A stretch of 64,000 nucleotides of DNA from Erodium maritimum (taxonomy: Eukaryota; Streptophyta; Magnoliopsida; Geraniales; Geraniaceae). The notes beneath the pieces are model-generated. The model saw only the letters and a list, made by a program, of their open reading frames with translations. It ran no database searches and was not told the origin of the DNA. Every line of letters begins with the position of its first letter. Position 1 is the first letter of the stretch. Shown piece after piece: positions 42,342-55,079 of the stretch. The stretch is taken from positions 11,174,001 through 11,238,000 of the forward strand of contig OY997588.1 in NCBI GenBank assembly GCA_963921825.1. The letters are read 5' to 3'. A program made the position numbers and the translations under genes.

Positions 42342-43713
42342 TGGTTAATCTAACGACCAGATCATGGTCGATGCGAAGAAGGGTTACATCGAGAATTACG
42401 AAAATGTGTTCTCATGGAAGCATTGGTGGAACCTTGAGCTAGAAAAGGCTTGTTGGAGACATCGTTTTGAGAACGATTTCTCCACAATCACAGGGGATTT
42501 CACCGGCACCGACGGACGTACTGGTCGTCGTGACACTCGACCCGAAGTGAGCTAAAAGCTTAGCCAGCATTGAGACACACCTTCGAGAGTAACTCGGAGC
42601 GCCGAAGTCTCTCATGAGTGAGTTCCGCTTACTCTAACAAGTGGATACCTCCAACATGTACCCCGAGGACTTGGTGACCCATATGCTCTTTCTCAACGAC
42701 ATGGTGAAAAGGATGAATGTGTTGGTGTGATGTGTTCTACGCGTTATTTTGCAATCCGTTTGGTGATGTACTTTGACGATGTTCCCGATTTTTGATTTAA
42801 TGAAGTTTATTTCCATGTTTCAGGGTGTTGGCTAGTTTTATCATTTTGTCACAAAATGCTAACAACGCCCCCCTAATAATTACCGGTGAACCACCACAAA
42901 TTTAATAATTATGCTCACATTATGTATTATCATATTGGTCAATCTAACGACCAGATCATGGTCGATGCGGAGAAGGAGTACATCGAGAAGTAAGAAAATG
43001 TCTTCTCATGGAAGCCTTGGTGAAACCTTGAGCGAGAAAAGTATTGTTGGATACATCGTTTTGAGAACGAGTTCTCCACGATCACCGGGGACTTCACTGG
43101 CACTGACGGACGTCGCTCGAGAAAACATGAATGTCTGAAAAGGACATTCTGGCACCGCCGCATAAGAGGCCAATGGTGGGGGGTGTCACGGACTCGTACG
43201 CGGTCGTCGCCCTGAGGGCCAAAATGCGGCAAAGGCAATGAGGGCGAAGGGGAAAGAGAATGTACTGGTCGTCGTGACACTCGACCCGAAGTGAGCTAAA
43301 AGCTTGGCCAACATTGAGAAACACCTTCGAGAGTAACTCGAAACGCCGGAGTTTCTCATGCGTGAGTTCCGCTTACACTAACGGGTGGATACCTCCAACA
43401 TGTACCCCGAGGACTTGGTGACCCATATGCTCTTTCTCGACGACGTTGTGAAGAGGATGAATGGGTTGGTGTGAAGTGTTGTACGCGTTATTTTGTAATC
43501 CGTTTGGTAATGTACTTTGAAGATGTTCCTGGTTTTTAATTTAATGAAGTTTATTTCCATGTTTCAGTGTGTTGGTTAGCTTTATCATTTTGTCACACGA
43601 TGCTAACAGCGTTCCCCTAAGAATTACCGGCGAACCACCACAAACTTACGCAAACGGAAGAGGAGATAGTCGAGAATTTAAATAATTATGTCCACGTTAT
43701 GTATTATCAAATT
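42342..43713 (+). repeat. tandem duplication of a Harbinger Myb-like ORF fragment
   Basis: Copy 1 (42342-42935) and copy 2 (42936-43713) both begin AATCTAACGACCAGATCATGG and stay closely similar through the 3' flank (ACGCGTTATTTTGNAATCCG, CCATGTTTCAG). Copy 2 has about 145 bp (about 43115-43260) absent from copy 1. That extra piece reads as the missing middle of the ORF, so copy 1 suffered the deletion. Decoded pieces such as DQIMVDAEKEYIEKYENVFS, and VDTSNMYPEDLVTHMLFL in a later frame, resemble the Harbinger accessory/NAM-associated protein. Both copies are broken. Confidence 0.65.
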
Positions 43714-43737
43714 CAATAAAATAGTTTTCTTCTGCGA

Positions 43738-44040
43738 TGCTATTTTGGTCCTTTATCATCATGTCCCACAATGTTAACAACGTCCCTTCCGATTCCAATG
43801 GAAAAGATATGATCCATGTCACTCAACTCGTACCCTTCCACTACCTTATGCCATTCACTTACAGGTTCAAAACGCATATGTGATCTATAAATTTGTTTGT
43901 TATCTGAATCTGAACACGGACCAAAGACATATTTATTTACGCACATTCCTCCTAATAATTATCGGCGAATCATCACTAATTTAGGCAAGCGTAAGAGTAC
44001 AAAGTCGATAAATTAATTAATTTCATTCACACTATGTATC
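43738..44040 (+). repeat. diverged third partial copy of the 42-43.7 kb repeat
   Basis: Pieces such as CAATGTTAACAACGTCCC and CTAATAATTATCGGCGAATC match the 3' flank of the two upstream copies, with heavy divergence and rearrangement. Confidence 0.4.
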
Positions 44041-45641
44041 TTGAAATTAATTAAATAAATAAATAACATTGTTTACCGCTTCTTCGGTAACTATCACAAC
44101 TTTAGACTCACATTAAACCTTATTAGTCAATTTCCATTACACCAAACAAAACCAAATGGACCCTTAATTGGGGAAGAAGTATAGTCAATTCATGGAATTA
44201 GACCGATTCGATTTTATCCCAATTTAAATGCTCTAATGTATAATTCCACATAAAAATGCAACTATACAATTCACAATATTTTCACCAAACTTTGCTTTAG
44301 TCCTTCAAGTGTCAAATAACCTCTTTCAAGCCTTCACGGTTAATCATCTCCTGATCGAAGAAAAATGTACCTAAGTCATTCTTAATTGTCCTTAGTGCCT
44401 TGTTCTTTATTCATGTCAGCAAGTACCAACTGACAAGAAGTAATTTCAAGTGCTGTAATAACATGGATAAACAATACATTAAGTTACCAACATTATTGAC
44501 AATCTCTTATTCGCCATGGAAAACATTTGCATCTTTGAAAATAACTCTTATTACGTCTTGATCATAGTAGTTGGATATGTTCTTCGTTTAGTCTTTACTT
44601 TTATTACTACGTACAACAAAAACATGACTGTACGGATAATTAAATGTTTGAATTAATCATACCGCTTTCGGAGAAGGTGCCTCATAGTTGGCTTTCTTAA
44701 TAGTAGGATGGACCTAAAAAATTAATATATAAATAATTAAATCTATTTATTTAATAAAATCATATTTTAATTCGTTCTTTTTTTGAATTAAAATTTTAAT
44801 TATTTAAAATATATACAGAAACATATCTTATCTACCCACCTTCAACCATCAACAACAGGCAAGCAGTGTGACTCCTCTCTCTCTCCTCACTCTTCCCCTC
44901 CTACTCCTCTATTTTCTTCATTCTCTCTCGCCTTCTTCAAGTTCGCGCCGGAAGCTTTCGTGTTTTCAATCCCGCATGGCCGATCTTATTCTTCCGTTCT
45001 CAGATCTGGCGTGGTCGGGTCCGCTGGCCTTCATCCGAGCTGGGTCGTGCTAGTGTTCATCCTGGCCGAAGGTGGTTGGGTGACCTTCACTCGTCGTTGA
45101 GACGCCGGATTCTTCTGCTTGAGCCTACGGTGACCTGGTGGAGCTACAACACCAAATGGTCATCAATAGTCCCTCTTGCCCCATGTTGAACATCCCCGAA
45201 ATTAAAATAATTAATCAATAAGATTTTAAATAGTGACTGAAAATTAATGAAGAATTCAATAGTTAATGGAAATTATAATAATTATAAACTATAAAAAAGA
45301 ATTACTAAAAACAAAAATTATTATTTCACTATTTTTATAAACTGAAACAATAGTATTGTCTACGGATATAATATGAGAAATTAGAAGTAAAGTTTGGAGG
45401 GCGAAACAGTCTTTTTGTATACTCCGTTAACGTATCATCAATTTTCTAATGGAATCTGTTGGCTTATAACAATTTTCGTTAATCTTCATATGCCACTTAA
45501 AAAAGGTATACTCTACACGTGTTGATGTAGAAATGAAAGTAAAAAAAACCCTAATCTTTGAGCTATTCATTCTATGCAAACGACTTTTCTTCTTATCAAA
45601 TTTATGCACGTTACATGTTTACCCTGCCACATACATTTGAC
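44041..45641. other. AT-rich spacer, nothing firmly recognised
   Basis: CT-rich tracts and a short coding-like piece at 44868-45053 (ending at FIRAGSC) lack any recognised domain and probably belong to a retroposon fragment. Confidence 0.35.
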
Positions 45642-45968
45642 TTATTTGAGCAATATATACATGTCATGTAAAACATTATTTTCAACTTGTGCTATTGACC
45701 TTGGTGAGCAATACCGATAGTTTGCATGCATAGGTCTCCACCAAGACGAGTCCCTCACCGCATTCAATATCCCCTTGTGTCTATCAGATTTGAGACATTG
45801 GTCACTTATTTGTGTAACAGATTCGTGTATATACGCTAAAATCCATTCTGAATTAATATCATTCTCACTTTCAACAATGGAAAAAGCGATAGCAATTGAA
45901 ATTAGCAGTGCGTTTGGTCTCAAGTATTGGCCTTGTTTTTCATTAAATGGAAAAAGCTCAAAGCACAT
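45642..45968 (-). pseudogene. Mutator-like transposase (MULE) fragment
   Basis: Minus-strand frame of 108 aa. IAIAFSIVESENDINSEWIL corresponds to the MULE transposase block 'PIAFAIVExENxxSWxWFL', and CLKSDRHKGILNAVRD to 'CIISDRHxGIxxAV'. It is followed by YRYCSPRSIAQ at the position of 'HRYCVRHIxxNF'. This is the DDE catalytic region of MURA-type transposases. It is short, isolated and without flanking domains, so it is a dead fragment. No link to the MITE at 1845-2250 can be shown. Confidence 0.65.
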
Positions 45969-46189
45969 GCTTAAAGAAAATAGAGATGTTAGGGTTTCTA
46001 TTCTTATGTAGCTACTAGAAATCAGATTAAGGATGTGAAGGAGCCACCATCATTGGTGAGAGAGAAGCAAAAAGAGAAGAAGAAGGTGCAGAATTTTGTG
46101 CACAATTTATGTCCGCCCAACCACTTTCAAGAGCCCGACTGGAGGTTCATCGAAGGTCAGATGAAGCTTAATTTTGGAGTGAATGTTCT

Positions 46190-47515
46190 CCACGTATAGG
46201 TCTTCAAAGTGAACGGTGAAATTTGAGTTTCTCTGGTTCGTTTTTCAGATACACAAGTTGCAAGTTGGTGAGATTTCTCTTCTTCTTTCTTGTGCTTTGT
46301 TGCTAGTTCCAACACTAGTTTGTGTTGAGATGTTGCGTATGCCTCTAGTTCGTCTAGAGAGACATTGTACCCGTCATTTTTGATAGTGTATGATTAAGAG
46401 GCCTAGAGGGTCCCGTGATTTTTACTTCTCGACTTCAGAAAATTTTCCACGCTAAAATCTTGTCTGCATTTTGTTTCGTGATTTGCTCTATTTGTTGGTT
46501 TCCTCTTGGTTTGCACAGGTGGGGAAGAATTGATTCCTCCATTTACCATTTATTTGTTATTATTTGTCATTTCTCCCTATTAGAGTGTTATCATAGTCGT
46601 ATTGGCTTGTTGAGTTTCGGTGTTAAACGATGGAAGCTAATACAAGCAGAATGATTAATTTGAACGGTTCAAATTATCATGTTTGGAGGGGAAAGATGGA
46701 GGATCTTCTTTATGTGAAGGATTATTATCTGTCAGTATTCAATGAAGAAAAGTCTGAGGGTAAATTTGATGGTGAGTGGAAATTATTTGGAGGGGCAATG
46801 GGTTGATTATAATGTTTTGAATCATGTTACTGGAGAGACAAATGCACGCACTTTATGGAGCAAGCTTGAGCAGTTGTATGCTCGAACGACTGAGAATTAC
46901 AAGTTGTTTCTAATTAAGGAGATGAAGAGTTTGAAGTATCAGGATGAGAGTATTATGATAGATCATTTGAATGTTTTTTAGGGTATTGTTAATCAACATG
47001 TAAGAATGGGTATCAAGTTTGAAGATGCGGTTCAAGGTTTGTGGCTTCTAGGTATATTATCGAACTCTTGGGAGACGTTCAAAACGTCATTGTCTAACTC
47101 GGCTCCAAATGGTGTTATTACCATGTATATGGCTAATGGGTGTGTTCTAAATGAAGAGACGAGAAGAAAGTCATATGGTTCCTCTTCACACAGAGATGTC
47201 TTGTATACTACACAAGAGAGGGAGGAGTAAGAGCAGATATCCTAAAGATAGAGACAAAAGTAAAAGTAAGGACATGTTTGCCAATATTGACTAATAACAC
47301 CGTTCTCTAAAGGGGCATATTAAGAAGAATCGTCGGAAATTTAAAAGAGATAAAAAATGATAAAGGAAAGGGAAATGAGCATAATAGCGATGATGATAAT
47401 GGTAATGTTGTTGTTATTACAGAGAAGCTCCTTGTTCTATGTGATGACGAAGAATCCCATATTTTTCAGGATGGGAGTACTCTGACAAATTATTTGAATG
47501 CTTTTCATGGTATTA
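46190..47515 (+). pseudogene. Ty1/copia 5' region and gag relic
   Basis: 46630-46810 encodes [20 protein letters not shown] then [16 protein letters not shown], a textbook copia gag opening. 46742-47230 continues in frame-shifted pieces: [67 protein letters not shown] zinc-knuckle remnant, KGHIKKNRRKFKRDK, lies near 47320. Upstream (46190-46580), GAGGGTCCCGTGATTTTTAC and similar motifs resemble a degraded 5' LTR end. At 47470-47515 a second, partial copy of an internal gag segment (QDGSTLTNYLNAFHGI) appears, so the element is rearranged. Stops and shifts make it inactive. No protease, integrase or reverse transcriptase follows. Confidence 0.75.
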
Positions 47516-47989
47516 TTAAGGGAAAACTACAATTACATACTCTTAACTTGTCACGATTCTCTGATACATACTCTCAAGTTTTTTTTTGACTGATACATAC
47601 CTTTATGTTTCCACGTTTAACGATTAGCCCATTCTGTCCAATTTTTCATCCATTTTTTATTAACTTTTTCTAAAATACTCATAGTTATACAACCCTAAAT
47701 CCAACTCCAATCTTAAATCCAACCCTAAATTTCTCTCCAAACCTAAATTCAATCCTAACAAATCAATTTTTTATTTATAAAAAATCAATTCTATTTATAA
47801 AAAATCAATTTTAATTTCTTATTGACTTTTTTAAAATTGTTTCTTTTACCAACTTTATTTGTTTTTATTTAATTCACTTGGTATTTCTTTTTTTAATTGT
47901 AATGATTTTCATTTTTATATCAACTCTGTTTTGAGTCCTTTGTTTATTTTTTTAATAGACCATATAGTTGACCATGTTACTAGATCCCC
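47516..47989. mobile_element. AT-rich insertion of unknown class
   Basis: Starts GGGAAAACTACAATTACATA at the break in the gag relic. It contains CCAATTTTTCATCCATTTTT, which also occurs (as reverse complement) near 57050-57090, so a small repeat family is likely. No terminal structure could be closed. Confidence 0.3.
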
Positions 47990-48640
47990 AAATTGACGGG
48001 CTTGTTGTCTAATATATGCCAGGGTTATGCAACCGGTTTTTGTCGAGTAAAACCTTTTTTGTCCTTATCCTAGTACCACCCATCTTTCGACCTGCCCTCG
48101 GAGATGGGAAGTTGAAGGATTTTCGTTTGGTCCGTTTCATTAAATAATTGACGTATAAGGATGACATCCTAGACCCAAGATCCCAGAATCATAAGACCTG
48201 CCACTGACGCCCCTTCTAGGGCTACCGAGGAAGTTTACACCATCGGCTCCTGACCCGACAACCATGGTGTATCCAGAATAGGCGTACCACGACCATCACT
48301 AATGGCCATACCAGACCAAATGAAACTTGGGTTCAGTTTGATGATTGCTTGGAGAAAGTCGTTGGATGGGTAGTACCTGGCTTTAATACTTGTGCGACCA
48401 AATAATGAGGATTATGGTACATTCTCCATGCCTGTTTACATAGTAATGCAGTGTTCACATCCCGCAGATGTTGAAAACCCATCCATCCCTGGTTTTTAGG
48501 GATGCAAAGTTTATCCCAGTCCTTTTAAATAAAAGAGCGCTCCAATTCACTAAAAACAAATACAAGGTGATTGTAGCCCAACAATCTTATGGCTCTTTGA
48601 GTATGAGGCCTTTTTTTCGAAACTCACCAAGTCCATTTTT
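47990..48640 (-). pseudogene. LINE ORF2 fragment (segment between reverse transcriptase and RNase H)
   Basis: On the minus strand, frames read GWMGFQHLRDVNTALLCKQA, WRMYHNPHYLVAQVLK, then ARYYPSNDFLQAIIKLNPSF and IWSGM. This is the plant L1 pattern 'GGLGFxxLxxFNxALLAKQxWRLLxxPxSLxxRVLKAKYFPxxxFLxAxxGxxPSYxW'. Frameshifts separate the parts. No adjoining reverse transcriptase or tail was found. Confidence 0.7.
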
Positions 48641-49044
48641 TTGTTGAGTGAAAATAAATTAAACATACAATTATTTATTAATTAGAAGTGTATTATTAAT
48701 TAATTAATTTTAAAAAATATTTAGTTATTTTATTTTATTATTAATTAATTTTGTTAATTTTTTTATATTTATTATTTTAAATCAATTTTAAAAAATATTA
48801 ATTTAGTTACCATTCAGAAGATGAATTTTTACTTAAATCTTACTTATTGTGGAACACAATTAAATTAAAAGGTTAGATCTCATTGTTATACACAATCTTT
48901 CTACTGTTTCACTGGAGTTTATATTCCAATTGAAAAAGAAAAAAAAAAGAAAAAAAGAGAGAGCGACATTAGGTTCAAATTAGCAGAATGTCCCTCGTCG
49001 TCCTCCACATCGCGGCGGCTATAAAATTCTCCTAAGCTCCTCCG
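48641..49044. promoter_or_regulatory. upstream region of the poly(A) polymerase gene
   Basis: AT-rich, with long TTAATTAATT runs near 48690-48760. A GCGGCTATAAAATTC sequence at about 49014-49028 looks like a TATA box but is only about 20 nt from the chosen ATG (see rejected items). An A/G-rich tract lies at 48938-48962. Confidence 0.35.
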
Positions 49045-52000
49045 ATGGCGTCGATGCTCTCGAGAAGCAACAACGGCTTGCTGTCTAGACTCCAAGCCCT
49101 AACTAATCTGCAGTTACAGGTTTCTATACCTCACTTTCCTCCTTTCTCATTCTCCGTCTTCTCTCTGGCGCTTAATCGAACACTTCGTAATCTGTTGTAT
49201 TTAATTCGAATTTTGTTTTCAGTTTCAAGTCCCGAGATTAAATCACACATTGTCCGGACGAGATATGAATTCTGAATTCCCTCCAGAAGTGGCTCACCAA
49301 GGTTTATACAAATCTAATCCAATTATTTATCGTACCCGTATCTTGTAATTTGATTTCTCATTGAGTGAGGTTCTGGGTACTGTTGTTAAACGTATATTTT
49401 GTCTCAAAATTGCTTTGGCATTGCTTTAATTGTTGTTATGGATCAACTTCTTAGTGTTCATAGATAAATTTTATGAAGGTGCAGGCCAAGCTAACATGTC
49501 AAAATGGAAAAAGCTGGATGCAAGGGGACTTGGTGTAACTCGGATGATGATTCCACCATCTCCTTGGGTTGTCTTGAATAATCTTCATGGACAAGGTGAT
49601 GTTTTGTAGTTTTCTCCTCAGTCTTATTTATAACCATTTGTCATAGGTGCAGGCACTTAATTCTAACATCTATGCCAAGCTAAGTAAAATGTTTTTTCCT
49701 ACTATGTGTTGGGGCAATGGGTTAAAGGCGATGCATAGAAAGGTTTCATAATTAGCTACACTTGCACTGATTGTTAAGCATATCTAGTTACTTTTTGAGG
49801 GGATGGCTGAGGGGATGTGATAAACAGTACAAGTTCAAAGTTCAAACCTTTGCATAGTTTGAAGTTGCTTGCCCGCATTTCATAATTTGGTTATTTTCTC
49901 TTCTCTTGGTACGCAGGGTTTCAAGTCTATTTAGTGGGTGGTTGTGTTAGAGATTTAATCCTAAAGAAAATACCCAAGGACTTTGATGTTATCACTACAG
50001 CCAGCCTCAAGGAGGTTCTGTTACACTCTTAGCTGTTCATTTGAACAAAAATATTACTAAACTGCATGTTCAATGACATTTCAATTTTTTATCGTTCATT
50101 ATTTATTACAGGTCAAGAAAATATTTTACCGCAGCCAAATTGTTGGAAAACGATTTCCTGTATGTATGGTGCGAATTAAAGGTTCTATTATCGAGGTTTG
50201 TTTGCAACTCTCTTAAATATAATTGATACCATTTTTAGTCGCACATGTGATACTGTTAACTATGAGCTTTGGTTGACATGTTTGAATGCATGCATTCATG
50301 AGTTCACATCTTAATTTTGTTATATATATTTTTTTCTTCACGATTGCCTGTAACAGGTGTCCAGTTTTCAAACTGTGGCACGTAATGAAAAGGAGAAAGA
50401 GAAAGTCTTCGTTGCTCAAACTCCAAGTGGCTGTGGGGAAGCAGACTCCATCCTTTGGAGAGACACCATGCGCCGAGACTTCACAGTGAACAGGTAAGGT
50501 TTCTCTGTTCTTTTTCTCTATTCCCCCCTAATTTTATGTAACTTGGTGAACATTGTTTTTTGAAATCTGTCGATGCAGTTTATTCTACGACCCATTTGTG
50601 AACAAAATCTATGATTATGCCAATGGAATTTCTGACTTAAGGGCTTTGAAGGTGACTATCTGTCTATTTGCTAACTTTTCTATATAGAGAGTGCAATTTA
50701 TTTGTCATCAGTTGTTTGAAGTGTACTTGTTTCTTTTTGTTTGGTGATATGGATCAGTTACAAACATTAATTCCTGCTCAAGTGTCATTCAAAGAGGACT
50801 GTGGTAGGTATTTTTTTTCTTTCATTCAGGTGTAAACTTCCTTTTCCATCACAATCTTGGACCCATTTGGTGTAATTGGTATTGAAATACACCTTTTTGG
50901 TAACCTTGTAATCTATGTCACACAGCAAGGATTTTGCGGGGTTTAAGAATTGCTGCTCGCTTAGGCTTATCATTATCGAAGGACATTGAGACTGCAATAC
51001 ACAATCTTTCCTCATCCATTAAGACACTGGACAAGGTATAATCAGAGCTAAACACATGTTTTCTATCTGCGGCAGTATTGTTGTTGTTTTGTTAACGTCT
51101 TTCATCACACTCTTTATAACGTCAGTTTCTTTTTCTACAGGCCAGATTGATGTTGGAGTTGAATTACATGCTTTCATATGGAGCCTCTGAGCATTCTTTC
51201 CATTTGCTTCAGAAAGTTAATCTTCTCGAAATTCTTTTTCCATTTCATGTAAGTGGTTTCTTAGTTGTTTAAATATTGCATTGTGTGTACATGTTAAGTC
51301 ATTTGTCAACCTTAAATTTAACACACACTTTGTCTTAAAGGCAGCATACCTTGCTCACCAGAGTACTGAGAAAGTTCCACAAAAGTCCACAATGTTGATG
51401 GTAAGCTCAGCTTTACCAAAAAACGATACTACAGTTTTGCTGCCTTATCATTAGTGGCTGTAATGAAGATGGATTCTAAAATAATCATATAAATTCAAGT
51501 TATTTAGACGATAAACTTAGAGAAGATATTCTATAATTGCGTATATGATGGTTGAATACTAAAATTTGAGGTAAAGGTGCAAGGATTTCGAGAAGAACTA
51601 GGTGTTGTCATTGGAAAACTAATTTTACTCATCCTAGAATTCATTAAGTTATATGAAGAATATTCATTATCTGCACTTCGTATATGATTTGTTGGAATAC
51701 TGATTATATAAATATGGTTAAATGTAATGTCAGGGATGCGGGAGAGAGAGACCCTCTAAGTTTATGTGCCTTTTTTGCATAACCCTAATTTTGTAGTGTA
51801 GTTCTTGATGTAAAACCTTCTTCATCATGGTACTAATATGCTATTTCCTTTTCGACAGAAATTATTCTCCAACTTGGATAGATTTATTACATGTGACCAA
51901 CCTTCCAATTCTATGGTCTGGTGAGTTAACAATTTGTTTTTTTTCCTGCTGAATATGACATTTATGGTAGGACATGAAACATAGATGTACAGACCCATGT

Positions 52001-54489
52001 GGTAGACCAACATGTTAGTGCAGCAAAACTTGAAAAAATGCAGTTTATGACAAGTCCTAGGTAAAACAGAATAAGATCTATTATTTATTAAGGTTTGTGA
52101 TCCACGATCAGTCTTGTATGTGCATAAGTAGTAAGCTCTTGTGATAATTATGGCAATCTAGCTATATGACAATTAAGGCCTGATCTATACGACTCAATCA
52201 ATTAAATAATTGATCTCCCAAGTAATGATCTATTATGTTCATTGTTCAATCTTTTGAAACAATTTAATTTTGTTGATAAAGCGCAATTCGAATTTAGTAG
52301 AATGTGATCAGAATTTGATTTGAAGGAATGATTGATAAGAACCAAGTTAGTCCGAATGGTACATCTACGTCACCATCTCCAAACCTCTGCCCCAGACATG
52401 TAATGTGGCTTTCTATGCACTGTATATCTACCCACTCGTAACAGATAGTCAATATTTGAGATATGTGGACTGGACAGCATACGGTAGGTCAGTCTGGTTG
52501 AACGGGATGCAAGTGAGTCGACCTTGGCGATGGACTAGTTATTTTTGAAAACTGCTGCAATTATTGGCTACAGTGAACTGTAATTGAGTTAATGACATAA
52601 TTGGCTCATCTTATGATGCACCTAATTATGTTAATTTGTGTATGGAACAGGGTTGGACTGTTGGCGTTTCACCTTGCACTAGTAAATAACCCTCAGGATG
52701 CTCTTGTACTTAGGGCATTTGCTTCTGCTTTGTATCAAGGAAATTGGAAGGAGGGTGCTAAATATGCGAGAGAACATGCTCAAGTGCAAGTGAATTTTGT
52801 ACCCGAGATCTCAGGGTCCTCTGATTTTTATTCAGATGATAAACTTGCAGAAGGAGTTAGAAAGCTAGCATATTTGGTGCAAAAATCAGTAGACGTTTTA
52901 ACTGATGCTGACAAACTTTTCGAAGCGATGTTGAGATTTCCAGGTTCTCCATGCTCTCATTTGGTAAGATTATTGACATATTGATACTGCTTATGCAACA
53001 TTTCACTTTCAGATACATAATGTCATCCGAACCTGGCACTGTATGTAACCCATCTGTGGTAATTGTTGATTGATATTTGATTCTAGAGCATGACTACATG
53101 TCTTTGTAAACTTGTGCAACATTTTATCTTCACAGGGAACCTCAAATTAATACGAAACCCCGTGAATTGGTTAATGAAAGATGCTAAGTCGTGGCTAAAT
53201 TGCACTCCACATATAAATAGCGGAGATTGTGCTTTAAGACACTTTGGGATGGGGTTGTCTAGATATGACCTTGGGCTATATATTGTTTACCTCGTCCTAG
53301 TTTTGACTTTTAATGCCATACTGCACTATGTTGTACGAATCCAGGATTGCTGAACTCTTTTGCCTTCTCTATCATCTTTTGAATATTATGTACACATGCT
53401 ATGCAAGGGAAGGTGCTGTTTTCTATTGAAATAAATGAAGTTTTTCTTCACTTGTTTTCGCTAATAACCTACACATACTATGTGGGACTTGACTTGGTCT
53501 ATGATAATATATGCATAGAAATTCTCTGCATATGGTTAGTTACAGGTGTCACCAAGTTCATTATTCCCATATCTAGTTGATATATACCATTCTAGGAATG
53601 AATTTGCTGCATGCACAACAATATTGTGTTGAACATACACCTCTTTTACTTCCAGATTTTTTGTGTCTGATATGGTTGAAAATTTGTGGTCATGTAGGCT
53701 TTTATAACAAAGAAAACAAAGAACAGTGTACATGAAATTTTCCAAGTATTGGCAGATGATATTGAATCGTATCAAGTGGAAAGAGAGAACTTTGACATCA
53801 ATTACCACATGCTTGGTTTGGGAAGACTTTGTGAGACAAGGTTTGTTCTTGGAAAGGTTATTTTAGAAACCATGAATGATGGAGTTGTCCAGACAAGAAG
53901 AGATATTGATGGAAAGGAGGAACATCATCTCCAAATGCATGAAACTGTGGATGGTCAGAAGTCAGCTGTGATCAAAGCTCTTTCTGGTTTGACAAAGCAA
54001 GAAGCAGTGATCAACAGAAGCAAAAAGCGACAGCTTTCACAATCTAGTCCTGGACTTGGGAACAAGGGCGAGAATAATTCTTCTGTGAAAAGTACTTCAA
54101 ACAAGCCATTAACAGTAGAAGACCCAAAGAGGTTTGAGCAGGTTAAGAAGCGTTTGAAGATGGCGTGTGAGAAACACCATAACATACAAGATGAGCCAAA
54201 GGAACCAAAGAGAGCAGCAAAGTATGAGTTTGTCAGGAAGTGCAATACTCAGGAGGATATAATTCAGGAGAAGCAAGGAATGTCTGAGAAACTGTTGCAG
54301 GGTGTGAATGGGAGCCAAAGTAAGTCATTGGCTGCAATCTCTGGGAAGCAACGAAAGGAGAAGAAGTGTAGCACCATTGACAATGAAACAATGAAGCAGG
54401 AAGATGAGGTAGAGAAGATCAAGAAACAAAATCGAATTCTGGCTGAGAAGAAAACCAGTCTGCCAACATTGCATAGTTTATTTAAGTGA
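49045..54489 (+). CDS. bacterial-type poly(A) polymerase / tRNA nucleotidyltransferase family protein, 14 exons
   Basis: Predicted 715 aa. Exons: 49045-49119, 49223-49301, 49485-49595, 49917-50014, 50112-50195, 50357-50493, 50579-50651, 50758-50803, 50926-51035, 51141-51248, 51341-51400, 51859-51920, 52651-52963, 53698-54489; every join keeps frame. Class II nucleotidyltransferase signature: [20 protein letters not shown], with GG near residues 96-97 and catalytic Asp 110 and 112. Then RRDFTVNS (about 188-195), [17 protein letters not shown] and a helical RNA-binding body. The Ser/Arg-rich N-terminus ([17 protein letters not shown]) suggests a mitochondrial or plastid transit peptide. Such proteins add A or CCA tails to RNA; plants have several. 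The last exon adds about 200 residues of lysine-rich, low-complexity C-terminus ([20 protein letters not shown]). Poly(A) versus CCA activity cannot be decided by sequence alone. Confidence 0.9.
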
Positions 54490-55079
54490 AACAGTATCTA
54501 GTTCAAGGAAAGTCTAAGTCACTTGAGGAATATCATTGCACAGTGCTGGAGATCTGGAAGCACTTGAATGAAGGTAATTAACAGGCATCCCCTCAATTCA
54601 GTGTGCTTGTTTGGTAATTGAAGAAGAGATTTGTACATCTGAAGAAGATATTGTGAAACTCTAAGTGTGTTTTCGCAAAATGGATATCTTGTATTACAGC
54701 AGGCAGATGGAAGAGTGAGAATCAGTATCAAACTCCAGCCAAGGAAGAAATCAGAGTTCTCTATCTTTAATGGTTCAGTATTTAGTAAGTTACAAGTATA
54801 TGCCTTTTTTGTAGGGATCAATTTGACCATATGTTCAACACTAATGAGATTTTCCATATGAACACTCTTGGATGTAGAAAGCTCATTAAGGTTTTGCAGG
54901 TAGGAAAATTCAATCTACGGAGTGTTGGGCACATGTTTTATATTATTATTTAGTAATAATGAGAGTTCTATCATGTACTTTAGTTCGATTACAGGTTATT
55001 GTCATCTTAATTTCGTGATAGGTTGTTACCTTGTATCTTTTTAGTTAAGGTATCATGTATTTCATTAAGCTATATCAAA
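54490..55079. other. 3' flank of the poly(A) polymerase gene
   Basis: Probable 3' untranslated region; no further gene seen. Confidence 0.5.

Noticed and set aside
49014-49028. TATA box for the poly(A) polymerase gene (CTATAAAATTC)
   Set aside because: It lies only about 20 nt before the ATG at 49045, so the transcription start would fall at or past the start codon. Either it is not used or translation begins at the next Met; the sequence cannot decide.
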